From NCBI GenBank assembly GCA_002439665.1, contig DJPC01000048.1, positions 1-29,756 on the forward strand: a DNA stretch of 29,756 nucleotides, read 5' to 3'. Shown piece after piece: positions 1 through 9,739 of this stretch. Position numbers and translations under genes: made by a program. Under the pieces are notes generated by a model, which was not told where the DNA came from, did no database searches, and saw nothing but the letters and a program-made list of their open reading frames with translations. The stretch's first letter is position 1, and every line of letters starts with the position of its first letter. The DNA comes from Dialister sp. UBA6422. GTDB taxonomy: Bacteria; Bacillota; Negativicutes; Veillonellales; Dialisteraceae.

Positions 1-905
<905 letters not shown>

Positions 906-1000
906 TTGTTCGTTTGGCTCTTATTTCTTGCCTTTTTTCTTGCTCAAATAATTGCTCGGTATAATTACCTCGCACATCGGCTTGATTCGTTCGCTGTACT

Positions 1001-1019
1001 GTTCAGTTTTCAAAGAACC
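1001..1019 (-). promoter_or_regulatory. boxA-like antitermination element in the rrn leader
   Basis: The minus strand reads GGTTCTTTGAAAACTGAAC about 100 nt before the 16S 5' end. The TTCTTTGAAAACT core is the form typically found in Firmicutes rrn leaders, where it acts as boxA for NusB/NusE-dependent antitermination. It lies downstream of all three promoters, so every rrn transcript would carry it. The role is assigned by similarity and position. Confidence 0.65.
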
Positions 1020-1042
1020 ATCGCTCTTCAAGCGACTTAATT

Positions 1043-1071
1043 ATCTTACCACATCACTTTCGTTTTGTCAA
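1043..1071 (-). promoter_or_regulatory. rrn promoter P3 (closest to 16S)
   Basis: On the minus strand a perfect -35 TTGACA (1071-1066) is followed by a 17-nt spacer and a -10 TAAGAT (1048-1043). A dyad TCGCT-N5-AGCGA (1035-1021) begins 7 nt after the -10 and covers the expected start site. It is repeated at P2. Confidence 0.8.
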
Positions 1072-1156
1072 ATCTTTTTTCGAAATCTTTTTGAAAGATT
1101 TCTTTCGGCATCTGTCAAAGAAAGTTTTGTGCATCGCTCAATCAGCGACGTGTAAG

Positions 1157-1185
1157 ATAATATCACATCTCCTTGGGCTTGTCAA
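1157..1185 (-). promoter_or_regulatory. rrn promoter P2
   Basis: On the minus strand a perfect -35 TTGACA (1185-1180), a 17-nt spacer and a -10 TATTAT (1162-1157). The dyad TCGCT-N5-AGCGA follows at 1148-1134, 8 nt after the -10, the same architecture as P3 114 bp away. Confidence 0.82.
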
Positions 1186-1247
1186 CTGTTTCTTTATCTC
1201 TTCTTTCAAAGCTTTCAGAAACTGTTTCCTTGGCTCAAGTGTCCATT

Positions 1248-1276
1248 ATTATAGCAATCTGTATACTTCCTGTCAA
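1248..1276 (-). promoter_or_regulatory. rrn promoter P1 (distal, full consensus)
   Basis: On the minus strand TTGACA (1276-1271), exactly 17 nt, then TATAAT (1253-1248), a full sigma-A consensus. The upstream side (1277-1440) is very AT-rich and could act as an UP element. The start-site dyad of P2 and P3 is absent here. Confidence 0.88.
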
Positions 1277-1503
1277 TTTTTTTGTCCTTACTTTTATTAA
1301 GACAGTCTTCTTCCTTTATATAGTATTTACTTTATTTATATATCATGTATTTCATCTATGCTATTTGTAATTATATTTCCTATTTTCTCGTTTTTTAAAT
1401 CAGTTAATGACACTTTTTATATAGAAATTTTACGCAACGTAAAGTAGTTAAGGGTTATGGCCACATTGTCCATAACCCTTAACCAACCATCCCCCATATA
1501 TTC
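1277..1503. other. AT-rich intergenic region between rrn promoters and sbcC
   Basis: No gene is seen. The stretch from 1277 to about 1440 is strongly AT-rich and abuts rrn promoter P1. A small perfect dyad, TTTACG-CAA-CGTAAA, lies near 1430-1444, and a larger hairpin at 1448-1482. The two transcription units diverge from rrn on one side and end (sbcC) on the other. Confidence 0.6.
1448..1482 (-). terminator. Inverted repeat after sbcC, terminator-like without a T tract
   Basis: Perfect 13-bp arms (TTAAGGGTTATGG and its complement) enclose a 9-nt loop, 21 bp beyond the sbcC stop codon. On the minus strand the stem is followed by CTACTTTACG rather than a run of T, so it is not a canonical intrinsic terminator. 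It may stabilise the 3' end or work with the small dyad just beyond it. Confidence 0.5.
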
Positions 1504-4125
1504 TTATTCCATCATTTCAAATTCTGCTTGGCTTCCTTTTTCTGCCGGACTGACTCTAAGCCTTGCATCAATTCGTTCTTCCAATTCTGGTACATGAGAT
1601 ATAATTCCTACCAGACGTCCACTACTTTGCAAATCAATTAATGTATTCATGGCACTATTTAATGCTTCTGGGTCCAATGAACCAAACCCTTCATCAATAA
1701 ACATGGTATCTAGTCTTACGCCACCTTGCCTTGCTTGCACCACATCAGCTAATCCCAATGCCAAAGAAAGGGAGGCTAGGAAAGTTTCCCCGCCAGATAA
1801 TGTATTAGCCGGTCTGGATCTCCCAGTGTAGCTGTCTGATACTTCCAAAGATAGTCCTCCCTTATTAGCACTTCCTACTTCGGTCATTCGGTGAAGAGAA
1901 TATCTATGATGACTCATATCTAATAAGCGCAAATTTGCTGCCTTTGTGACGTCATCTAAAAGTGCTCCCAGGACATATCTTTCCAAAGTGATTCTCGTTT
2001 TGGATCCTCGAGTAAGGTCGTATAGTCCTTGCACTACACTTGCTTCTTTCATCGTTTTTTCATGGCGTTCTTGGATATCCGCTACTTTTTTCTCTGCTTC
2101 TTTCAATTTTTCTAGCCAGCTTTCTTTAGCAGAGATTTGCTGAATCAGAGTTTTGATTTCTTGTTGTAATTCTTTTTCTTGCTGCCCCAGTGCATCCATA
2201 TCCGGCTTTTCTTCGATCCCTACTGCTAATTTTTCATCTTCTAAATTCTTTTCTGTCCCTTTGCAGTCAGCTTGATAATCAGCAATGCTTGTAGCTAAAT
2301 CATTTTCTTCGCTTTGCCGTTTGACCCAAATTTGGCAGTCCATTAAGTTAGAAAATCCAGCCTCCTTCGCTTTTTCTGTCAATGCCTGTTCCTGTTTTTT
2401 ATACTCTAAAAGCAGTTCATTGCGACGAGAAGACGCTCCTTGATATTCTGCCTCCGCACTGGCCAGCCCTGAAATAATCGGTTCTTTCTTATTTGATAAA
2501 TTTTTCTTCTTCTCTTCCCACTGCGCAACCAAAGTGCGCTCTTTTTCAATTTCTTGGTGAAGGAATGTTTCCTTTCTATAAGCCTTCGGAACATCTTCCA
2601 AAGTATGCATTTTAGTTTTCCCTTTTTCCAATGCTGTTTTGGTTTCGCCATACGGTCCTTCTCGATAACTTTGCACAGCCTCTCGTGCCATTTCATACTG
2701 CTTGCTGGCATCTTCTGCTAGTTTTTGTGCTCTTTTCACCGCTGTTTCTGTGGGTAACTCTTCTTTTGACACCGCCGGATGTGGATGATGAATCGAACCA
2801 CAAACAGGACATGGTTCTCCTTCTTTTAATTGACTCGCCAAAATGGCAGCTTGACCAAAAATGTATGCCCTTCGAATGTCTTCTGCTTTTGTAGCTAAAC
2901 TGTCTCGCTGCTCTTTATTTTTTTCTGCCTGCTGAATAAGTCTTTCTAATTGGGCTTCCATGTCTTCATATTGTTTGCTCAGATGATGTACTTCTTGCTG
3001 TGCTTCTTCATAGGCCTTAGCTCTAGGAAGCCATTGCATCATATCGGCCACACGATCTCTAGCATGTCCTATATCATCTTTCTTACTTTCCAGCTCTGCT
3101 TCTTCTTGTCTGAGTGTCTCCTTTTCCTTAGTGAATCTTTGCTTTTTCTCTTGGGCTTTATCCATAGTTTTTCGTACCGCTTGTCCGTCATATTTAATTT
3201 TATCTAAATTTTCAAAATAAGGCGAAAGCTCTTTAGCGCTTCGAATATATTGCAAAGATTCTTCTTTCTTTTTGATATCTTGTTCCTGATTTTTTAAAAA
3301 TACCATATGGGCTTTGGCTTTTTCCAGGGAAGCAAAATGGCCTGCCAAAAGAGCTGCTTTCTCATAGGTAATTCGAAATTGTTGGTTTTCTTTCTCCTTG
3401 GCTTCATGCTTTTCCTTTTCTTGGTGCACCCAGGCTTCAATTTCTTTTTCTTGTTTTTGCAATTCTTCCATACTGGATACATTAACCATGCCAAAAGTAG
3501 TAGAAAGTTCCGTCTCTTCTGTACATCTAGTCTTATATAAATCATTGACCCGCCGTTTCCATTCATCTTGAAAATCAGAAAAGCGCTGGGTTTTAAAGAG
3601 CTGTTTTAAAATAGATTCTCTTTCTTCTGCCTTGGCAACCAATAATTTTCTAAAATCACCTTGAGGAAGTAAAATCACCTGACAAAATTGGCTGGCATTG
3701 AGCCCAATGAGTTTTCCAGCAGCCTCTTCCACTCCTGTACGAATAGTACGGATTTCCTTTCCATCTTCCAGTTCTGATAAAGAAGACTGCATGGCCGTAA
3801 GGGTTTGTCCGCTACCTCTTTTTTTATCTATCCACTGCTCTGGGGCGCGATAGGCTCTATAGGTTTTATCACCGATCATGAAATCAAAAATGACTTCTGT
3901 TCTCTGCGCCGTAGTCGCATAGTCACTCCTCATCCTTCCGCCGCTTCGATCGCCACTGGTTTTCCCATAAAGGGCATAGCACATAGCATCCAAAATGGTG
4001 GTTTTCCCTGCTCCCGTAGGTCCACAGATCAAAAATAGATGATGGTCATTTAATTTTTTAAAATCAATAACCGTTTCCCCTGCATAGGGACCAAAGGCAC
4101 GAATGGTTAGTTTTAGAGGCTTCAT
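1504..4125 (-). CDS. sbcC: SbcC, ATPase subunit of the SbcCD (Mre11-Rad50-type) nuclease
   Basis: 873 aa, SMC/Rad50-type ATPase that with SbcD opens hairpins and cleans blocked DNA double-strand ends. The Walker A motif GPTGAGKTT is at residues 35-43. Long charged coiled coils (about 180-430 and 460-700) flank a zinc hook CPVC near residue 440. The ABC signature LSGGE is near 775 and the Walker B/D-loop FIDEGFGSLD near 810. At 873 aa it is shorter than E. coli SbcC (about 1050), the difference lying in the coiled coils; all catalytic elements are present. The ATG overlaps the end of sbcD by 4 bp (ATGA), indicating translational coupling. It is the last gene of the nfo-sbcD-sbcC operon. Confidence 0.95.
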   Translation of the reverse strand: MKPLKLTIRAFGPYAGETVIDFKKLNDHHLFLICGPTGAGKTTILDAMCYALYGKTSGDRSGGRMRSDYATTAQRTEVIFDFMIGDKTYRAYRAPEQWIDKKRGSGQTLTAMQSSLSELEDGKEIRTIRTGVEEAAGKLIGLNASQFCQVILLPQGDFRKLLVAKAEERESILKQLFKTQRFSDFQDEWKRRVNDLYKTRCTEETELSTTFGMVNVSSMEELQKQEKEIEAWVHQEKEKHEAKEKENQQFRITYEKAALLAGHFASLEKAKAHMVFLKNQEQDIKKKEESLQYIRSAKELSPYFENLDKIKYDGQAVRKTMDKAQEKKQRFTKEKETLRQEEAELESKKDDIGHARDRVADMMQWLPRAKAYEEAQQEVHHLSKQYEDMEAQLERLIQQAEKNKEQRDSLATKAEDIRRAYIFGQAAILASQLKEGEPCPVCGSIHHPHPAVSKEELPTETAVKRAQKLAEDASKQYEMAREAVQSYREGPYGETKTALEKGKTKMHTLEDVPKAYRKETFLHQEIEKERTLVAQWEEKKKNLSNKKEPIISGLASAEAEYQGASSRRNELLLEYKKQEQALTEKAKEAGFSNLMDCQIWVKRQSEENDLATSIADYQADCKGTEKNLEDEKLAVGIEEKPDMDALGQQEKELQQEIKTLIQQISAKESWLEKLKEAEKKVADIQERHEKTMKEASVVQGLYDLTRGSKTRITLERYVLGALLDDVTKAANLRLLDMSHHRYSLHRMTEVGSANKGGLSLEVSDSYTGRSRPANTLSGGETFLASLSLALGLADVVQARQGGVRLDTMFIDEGFGSLDPEALNSAMNTLIDLQSSGRLVGIISHVPELEERIDARLRVSPAEKGSQAEFEMME

Positions 4126-5294
4126 TTCCTATTTTCCTTCTTATACACATCTTCCCATACAGAAAGAGCCAATTTTTTTTCTTCTTCTGTCAAATCTGTC
4201 TGCCGGAAATGATGAACAAATTTTTTAAAAATATCTTGATCTGTCATTTCTTCCAGCTCGATTTGCCTCTCTCCGTTATCTTCTTTATAACCCATATTTT
4301 GCTCTACCCCCAGTGCATGAGGATATTTTTGATGGAGCTTTGGCATAGCATCTAGTACAGGACTGGCATCGGTCAAAATAATTTGTAAATAATCCAAAGA
4401 GCCTTCGCTCTTTTCTGACATCAAATCGTCAAAAGCACCTTGCAATTTTCGAACTTGATATCGAGGAGTCATATCGTGGAAGGTAGTCTGCACATGGCCT
4501 GTATCATCTATATGCCCCACAATGACCCCTTTTCTTTGATTTACTTCATCAAAGGAATAGCGCATCAAGCTACCACTATATTGTATTTTTTCAGATGACT
4601 TTCTCGTTTTCTGTGGACGATGAAGATGACCCAAAGCGGTATAGTCATAAGGAGCAAATACAGTATCACTAATTTGGTCATACCCACCAATGGAAAGCGG
4701 CCGTTCTGAAGAAGAAGATTCGCCACCTGCTGCAAAGGCATGGGCAATGGCTACTTTGCGTAAGGATTTTTTCTCTTCAGGAAGCTGACTAAGCATCATT
4801 TCTGATAATGTCGTCTCCGCTTCTTCATAGCTACGAATGGTTTCACCGCCTTGAAGGTTCATTTGATTCATCATGACTCGCACCCTAGCCGGTTCTGCAT
4901 AGGGAAGAGGAAAAAATGCCACCTCGCCCCATTCATCGGTCAGATATACGGGACGCAAGCGCCGAAGAGGCCCAAAGATGTAAAGTCCCTGCTTTTGCAA
5001 AAGACGGCTCCCCACGGCGAGTCTTTCTGCACTATCATGGTTACCACTGATAACAATAAAAGGAATATGTCGTTTCCCTACGATTTCCTCTGTCATGGTA
5101 TCAAAAAGTTCTACCGCATCTTCAGGAGGATACGAACGATCATATACATCACCGGCAAGCAAAATGACGTCTGGTTTTTCTTCGTCCACCAAGGGAAGGA
5201 ACTGGTTCTTCAAAAGCCATTCTTGATCTTCTGTCATGGCATGCTCTTTGAGAAGTTTTCCCAAATGCCAATCGGCGGTATGAATAAATTTCAT
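4122..5294 (-). CDS. sbcD: SbcD, nuclease subunit of the SbcCD complex
   Basis: 390 aa calcineurin-like metallophosphoesterase, the Mre11 homologue. Metal-binding motifs appear in order: HTADWHLGK at the N-terminus, LLAGDVYDR (about 46-54), ISGNHDS (about 82-88) and a GHLHRPQ motif (near 222). The length matches the family. The start at 5294 has GGGAGG 6 nt upstream. SbcD provides the Mn-dependent exo/endonuclease, and SbcC the ATP-driven gating. The upstream neighbour nfo is 55 bp away with no terminator between, so the genes are probably co-transcribed. Confidence 0.95.
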   Translation of the reverse strand: MKFIHTADWHLGKLLKEHAMTEDQEWLLKNQFLPLVDEEKPDVILLAGDVYDRSYPPEDAVELFDTMTEEIVGKRHIPFIVISGNHDSAERLAVGSRLLQKQGLYIFGPLRRLRPVYLTDEWGEVAFFPLPYAEPARVRVMMNQMNLQGGETIRSYEEAETTLSEMMLSQLPEEKKSLRKVAIAHAFAAGGESSSSERPLSIGGYDQISDTVFAPYDYTALGHLHRPQKTRKSSEKIQYSGSLMRYSFDEVNQRKGVIVGHIDDTGHVQTTFHDMTPRYQVRKLQGAFDDLMSEKSEGSLDYLQIILTDASPVLDAMPKLHQKYPHALGVEQNMGYKEDNGERQIELEEMTDQDIFKKFVHHFRQTDLTEEEKKLALSVWEDVYKKENRK

Positions 5295-5349
5295 AAATGC
5301 CTCCCATCGTAAAAAGTGAGCCAGGAAATAAAGTTACAATGGCTTTCCA

Positions 5350-6186
5350 CTAACTATTTCTAAGTGATTTCAATAACTCAATCTCTTTTTGATACCCAGG
5401 AAGTTCATTTGGTGTTTCCAGGTAAAAGGGAAGATCCCGCAATTTAGGATGATTAATGATCCGACCAATAGCTTCTAGACCTAAAGTGCCTTCTCCAATT
5501 TTTTCATGCCTATCTTTATGGCTTCCCAATGGATTTTTATCATCATTGAGATGGATGGCATGAAGACGCTTAAGTCCGATTACTTCGTCAAAATGCGCAA
5601 GAACTCCATCAAGATCATTGACTATATCATAACCACCATCATATACATGACAGGTATCTAGACAAACTCCCATTTTATCCTTACGTTCTACTTGGTCAAT
5701 AATAGCTGCCAGTTCTTCAAACGTCCGTCCCACTTCCGTACCTTTCCCTGCCATAGTTTCTAAAAGTACATAGGTAGGAATTTCCTCTTGGTCCATAGCA
5801 TAATTAAGCATATCGGCAATGAGTGGAATAGCAATCTTGGCCCCTTGTTTCAAATGGGCTCCTGGATGAAAATTGTACAAACACCTTGGCAAATGAGCTG
5901 TCTTTGCTAAATCTTCTCTAATAGCTGTTCTTGCAAATTCACGAACACTATCTTTGGTAGAGGCTCCATTCATCGTATAGGCCCCATGACAAAGAATAGG
6001 ACCGAAGTGGTGACTTTCCATCCACTCTTTTAAGGCTTCCACGTCAGATGTAATGAGAGGTTTGGCTTGTCCGCCTCTTGGATTTCTAGGGAAAAACTGA
6101 AATGTATTGCCTCCTAGTGCTGTAGCCGTCTCTGCCATAGCACGAAATCCTTTTGATACAGATAAATGACATCCAATAATAAACAT
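5350..6186 (-). CDS. nfo: Deoxyribonuclease IV (endonuclease IV, AP endonuclease)
   Basis: 278 aa, AP-endonuclease family 2 TIM barrel that cuts 5' of abasic sites in base-excision repair. Trinuclear zinc site motifs are visible: LCHGAYTMN, YNFHPGAH, LLETMAGKGTE, CLDTCHVYDGGYD and IHLNDDKNPLGSHKDRHEKI. The length is typical (about 280). The ATG at 6186 has AAAAGGAG 6-7 nt upstream, and the N-terminus GCHLSVSKGF is the family norm. It is the first gene of a repair operon with sbcD and sbcC. The 120 bp upstream are AT-rich, with TATAAT near 6275-6285, but I could not fix a convincing -35. Confidence 0.96.
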   Translation of the reverse strand: MFIIGCHLSVSKGFRAMAETATALGGNTFQFFPRNPRGGQAKPLITSDVEALKEWMESHHFGPILCHGAYTMNGASTKDSVREFARTAIREDLAKTAHLPRCLYNFHPGAHLKQGAKIAIPLIADMLNYAMDQEEIPTYVLLETMAGKGTEVGRTFEELAAIIDQVERKDKMGVCLDTCHVYDGGYDIVNDLDGVLAHFDEVIGLKRLHAIHLNDDKNPLGSHKDRHEKIGEGTLGLEAIGRIINHPKLRDLPFYLETPNELPGYQKEIELLKSLRNS

Positions 6187-6312
6187 ATAAGCTCCTTTTA
6201 TACATATTGTTACTTTTGTTTTTATGGCTACTTACTAGTGATTCATAATGAATATTCAATCACTTACAATCTTATTATATACCAATAAAATAATCATATA
6301 CTATGAGAACAC

Positions 6313-6358
6313 GCAAAAAAGACGGCATGGGCCAAATTGTCCATGTCGTCTTTTTTGC
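6313..6358 (-). terminator. Strong terminator after the TRAP binding-protein gene
   Basis: A nearly perfect 18-bp stem (6313-6330 with 6341-6358; a single G·U-type mismatch) has a 10-nt loop and begins 6 nt after the stop codon of the TAXI protein gene. A6/T6 runs at the two ends make it usable in both directions. It separates this unit from nfo. The apex resembles the hairpin at 1448-1482 (see findings). Confidence 0.88.
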
Positions 6359-6363
6359 AATCA

Positions 6364-7371
6364 TTATTTCAATACCCCAATTTCCTTATAGTACTTAGCA
6401 GCACCAGGATGGAGCGGTACGTCTGCAATGTCCTTCACTGCATTTTCAGCCGTAAGTCCCTTCAAATTTTTCTGAGACTGTCCCAATTCATCCATATGTT
6501 CCCACAAAGTTTTGGTCAATTGATATACCGTATCTTCTGGAAGATCGCCGCGGCAGAACATGACCATCTTAATGGCAGAGGTTTTTACATCTTGATCCTG
6601 GTTCGGATAGGTACCAGCTTTGATGGTATAGCTGGTATACCATGGATACTTGGTCTTCAATTCTTTGATGAGGTTGTCATCGATTTCTACCAGATGGGCA
6701 CCACCAGTCAAAGCCTGGGTAACAGCTGATGCGGGAGCGCCTGACATAATCCAAGCCCCATCAATAGAACCATTTTGGAGCATATCAGCAGCATCGGTAA
6801 AGGTAATATATTCTGCTTTGATATCATCAGGGAAAGAAAGACCTGCCGCTGTGAAATGGGTTTCACATTCATTATATACAGAAGAACCAGCAGAAGCGAC
6901 AGCAAAGTGCTTGCCTTTGACGTCCTTCAGAGAATGAATGCCAGAATTGGCAGTAGCCACCACCTGGTTTGGATTTAAGTACAACCCGCCAATAGCTTTC
7001 AAATCTTTGTATGGATGATCTTTAAAGCTATCGGTACCATTCAGGCACTGGTATACGTTGGATGCAATAGCAATAGATACTTGCGCTTCCCCTTCAGAGA
7101 CCATATTCAGGTTTGCAATACCACCAGCTGATGCCTGGCTAGATGCCTGCACGCCTGGTACATTGCTACTCCACATATTGGTGATTGCTGCTCCTACGGC
7201 ATAGAGCGCGCCAGATGCACCAGCGGTAGGAAAATTGATTTTAAGAGTCTGTCCGGGAGCCGGCTTTGCGCCCCCGTCTGCTTTCTTTTCATCTCCGCAT
7301 CCCGCCATAGCACCTGCCATGGTAAGAGCAGCCAATGTAGCTACAACTAGTTTTTTCCATTTTTTCTGCAT
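6364..7371 (-). CDS. TAXI-family TRAP transporter solute-binding lipoprotein
   Basis: 335 aa from the chosen start. The N-terminus has a lipoprotein signal with lipobox AMAGC, so the mature protein should be lipid-anchored at the cell surface or in the periplasm. The body has TAXI hallmarks: GASGALYAVGAAIT near the start, then QASAGGIANLNMVSEGEAQ, and FAVASAGSSVYNECE in the middle. The substrate is unknown; TAXI proteins are linked to organic acids and glutamate. An ATG two codons upstream (7377) is also open, but AGAGAGG lies only 2 nt from it and 8 nt from the ATG at 7371, so I prefer 7371. The fused TRAP permease is encoded upstream on the same strand. Confidence 0.92.
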   Translation of the reverse strand: MQKKWKKLVVATLAALTMAGAMAGCGDEKKADGGAKPAPGQTLKINFPTAGASGALYAVGAAITNMWSSNVPGVQASSQASAGGIANLNMVSEGEAQVSIAIASNVYQCLNGTDSFKDHPYKDLKAIGGLYLNPNQVVATANSGIHSLKDVKGKHFAVASAGSSVYNECETHFTAAGLSFPDDIKAEYITFTDAADMLQNGSIDGAWIMSGAPASAVTQALTGGAHLVEIDDNLIKELKTKYPWYTSYTIKAGTYPNQDQDVKTSAIKMVMFCRGDLPEDTVYQLTKTLWEHMDELGQSQKNLKGLTAENAVKDIADVPLHPGAAKYYKEIGVLK

Positions 7372-7723
7372 ATCCATAACCTCTCTTTTCCTTCTATCCT
7401 TCTATCCTACGCGGCAATTGTATAAGTACCATGCAGACTTTGACTACTTTAAAATGGTAAGAACAATTCTGTCCGGTAAAGTCATTCCCCATGTTGCTTA
7501 ATAGCACAATTTCCAATCCGAGTATATAGAGTTTTTATTATTATACAATATATAAATCATCTGTGCGTGAAAATTTTATATTTTTGTCATTTGTTACCGG
7601 TTATTTCGTTAGGACTCCATTGATGAATAATGATGACGCAAGGGAAATGAAATATCTTCGCCAGATCTCCTCCCTTTGACTCATAATGAATACCAAGTGC
7701 TCAATCACCTCTTTGACCATCTA
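7372..7723 (-). other. Gap between TRAP permease and binding-protein genes
   Basis: About 350 bp without a gene, unusually long within a two-gene transporter unit. On the minus strand a TATAAT (7545-7540) could give the binding-protein gene its own promoter, though no good -35 is spaced from it. No terminator hairpin follows the permease stop. Near 7678-7710 is a copy of a short motif (TCATAATGAATA...TCAATCAC) also found at 6237-6264. A separate promoter would fit the usual need for excess binding protein. Confidence 0.4.
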
Positions 7724-9739
7724 CTATGACTCGATAGAATCCTCTCTATCAACCAGTTTCTCAGCTACTTCTCTACGCTTTTTAAAATACTGATACCCAC
7801 AAACAGCGGCAATACCAGCTATCCCTACGATGTCTGTCATAGAGCCAGGAAAAAGAAGAAGCGGTGACACAGCAATCAGAATCACCCGTTCCAGCCAGTT
7901 GGCTTTTCCCATGATCCAGCCTTCCAATCCAGCAACCAAAGAAAAGGTGCCGATAAGTGCAGTAAAGATGGCCCCACAAGATGCCCAAACAGTGGCTGTT
8001 TTGTCGACGCCAATGAGAAGCACGGGATTATCCAAGAAGAAGAAAGGAATAATAAAACCAATAAGTCCTAAACGAACAGCCCAAAGTCCCGTTTTTGTCT
8101 GATCAGAATCAGCAATCCCAGAAGCTACGTAAGCAGACATCGCCACTGGTGGGGTAATATTAGACAGGCATGCATAAATCAAGCAGAATAAGTGTGCAAT
8201 AAGAGGCATAGCACCTGCTTTGATGAGCACAGGGACAGCCACAGCTTGCACGATAACATAGGCAGCAACCCCTGGTACGCCCATACCTAAAATGGCAGAC
8301 ATGATCATCACAAGGAAGCCAGCTAAGTAAATATTATTATCCTGTACAATGGATAAAATGAGGTAACCCATATTGAGCCCCATGGAAGTCAAAGTCACAG
8401 TGCCGATAATGATACCGATGATTACGCAGCAGACCCCTACAGAGATAGCACTCTTAGAGCCTTCTACTACAGCTTCTAGGATTTTATCCATTCCCATGCG
8501 AGTATCTTTTCGAATCCAGCTAGCTCCTATAGTCACAAAGATGGAAATAACAGCTGCATAAAGCGGCGTGAATCCAGCAAACATGAGACCAATAAGGCTG
8601 ATCAAAGGAAGTACCAAGTGTCCCTGTTCTTTAATAACCACAAGAGCATTGGGAATATTTTCCTTCGCAATCCCAGAAAGACCAAGTCGCTTGGCTTCAA
8701 AATGTACGGCCATCAGTAAGCCAGCATAGTAGAGAAGAGCTGGCGTAATCGAAGCCAATGCCACATAAGTATAAGAGAGATTTAAAAATTCAGCCATAAC
8801 GAAGCCTACTGCACCCATAATTGGCGGAGTGAACTGCCCACCAGTAGAAGCGACCGCTTCCACCGCACCAGCAAACTCTTTTTTATACCCCGTCCGCTTC
8901 ATAAGTGGAATGGTGATCGTACCTGTAGTGGCTACATTGGCAATAGCAGACCCATTGATCATCCCCATAAGGCCAGAAGCAATCACTGCTACTTTGGCCG
9001 GACCGCCGGAAGTGCGTCCTACTAAGGTCAAGGAAAAGTCATTGATAAATTTCGAAAATCCACTGTGCTTCAAAAATGCCCCAAACACAACAAAAAGAAA
9101 AATATACGTAGCTGATACGCCGATACCAGTACCCAATACCCCCTGGGTGCCCCAAAACTGGGTAATGAGGACACGCTTCAAAGTAAATCCATTGTGTCCA
9201 AAATAACCGGGAAGGTACGCGCCAAACCAGTTATATGCCAGGAACACCGCTGCCAAAATGGCTAAATTGCCCGATGCACGACGAGCGGCTTCAAAGACAC
9301 ACACAATGGCTACCAAAGCAATGCCCACTTCCATATCATTGATACGGCCACCGGTCTGTGCAATGCGGGTATAATTCAAAATGAGATACCCAAAAGACCC
9401 TATAGAACCGGCTATAAAGAACCAATCCCAAATAGGGGGAATTTTCCTTCTCCTTTTTTCCTTCTTATAGGTAGGAAATAATAGGAACGTAAATAATAAA
9501 AGAAAAATGCAATGAATGGCTCTTAAATTGATAGCACTAATAGCTCCTAAAGTAGTGAAATACAGCTGAAATGCTGTCCACACACAGAGCAAAACAATCA
9601 ATGCTTTTCCTAAAGGGCCTTCATAAATGCGCATACGGGAATCGACATCTTTATCCTCCAACATCTTCTGCGCTTTTTCATCTAGCTCCTTCTTGCCTCT
9701 TTCCACATCTTCCAAACGAACTTCTTTTTCTTGCTTCAT
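7724..9739 (-). CDS. TRAP transporter permease, fused small and large membrane subunits (4TM/12TM)
   Basis: 671 aa integral membrane protein that uses an ion gradient to import the solute delivered by the TAXI binding protein. The hydrophilic N-terminus (about 40 residues) is followed by about four TM segments (DctQ-like part), then the large DctM-like domain with motifs such as GLMGMINGSAIANVATTGT and EAVASTGGQFTPPIMGAVGF, and a repeat of this theme, FLVMIMSAILGMGVPGVAAY. The frame is open 47 codons further upstream, but that stretch has no ribosome site. The ATG at 9739 has GGGAGG 5 nt before it, and the protein then begins MKQEKEV. Substrate unknown. Confidence 0.93.
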   Translation of the reverse strand: MKQEKEVRLEDVERGKKELDEKAQKMLEDKDVDSRMRIYEGPLGKALIVLLCVWTAFQLYFTTLGAISAINLRAIHCIFLLLFTFLLFPTYKKEKRRRKIPPIWDWFFIAGSIGSFGYLILNYTRIAQTGGRINDMEVGIALVAIVCVFEAARRASGNLAILAAVFLAYNWFGAYLPGYFGHNGFTLKRVLITQFWGTQGVLGTGIGVSATYIFLFVVFGAFLKHSGFSKFINDFSLTLVGRTSGGPAKVAVIASGLMGMINGSAIANVATTGTITIPLMKRTGYKKEFAGAVEAVASTGGQFTPPIMGAVGFVMAEFLNLSYTYVALASITPALLYYAGLLMAVHFEAKRLGLSGIAKENIPNALVVIKEQGHLVLPLISLIGLMFAGFTPLYAAVISIFVTIGASWIRKDTRMGMDKILEAVVEGSKSAISVGVCCVIIGIIIGTVTLTSMGLNMGYLILSIVQDNNIYLAGFLVMIMSAILGMGVPGVAAYVIVQAVAVPVLIKAGAMPLIAHLFCLIYACLSNITPPVAMSAYVASGIADSDQTKTGLWAVRLGLIGFIIPFFFLDNPVLLIGVDKTATVWASCGAIFTALIGTFSLVAGLEGWIMGKANWLERVILIAVSPLLLFPGSMTDIVGIAGIAAVCGYQYFKKRREVAEKLVDREDSIES

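Noticed and set aside
1090..1125. Fourth rrn promoter with TTTGACAG near 1116
   Set aside because: There is no acceptable -10 at 16-18 bp.
4851..5312. 153-codon plus-strand frame opposite sbcD
   Set aside because: Antisense shadow; the sbcD motifs are unambiguous.
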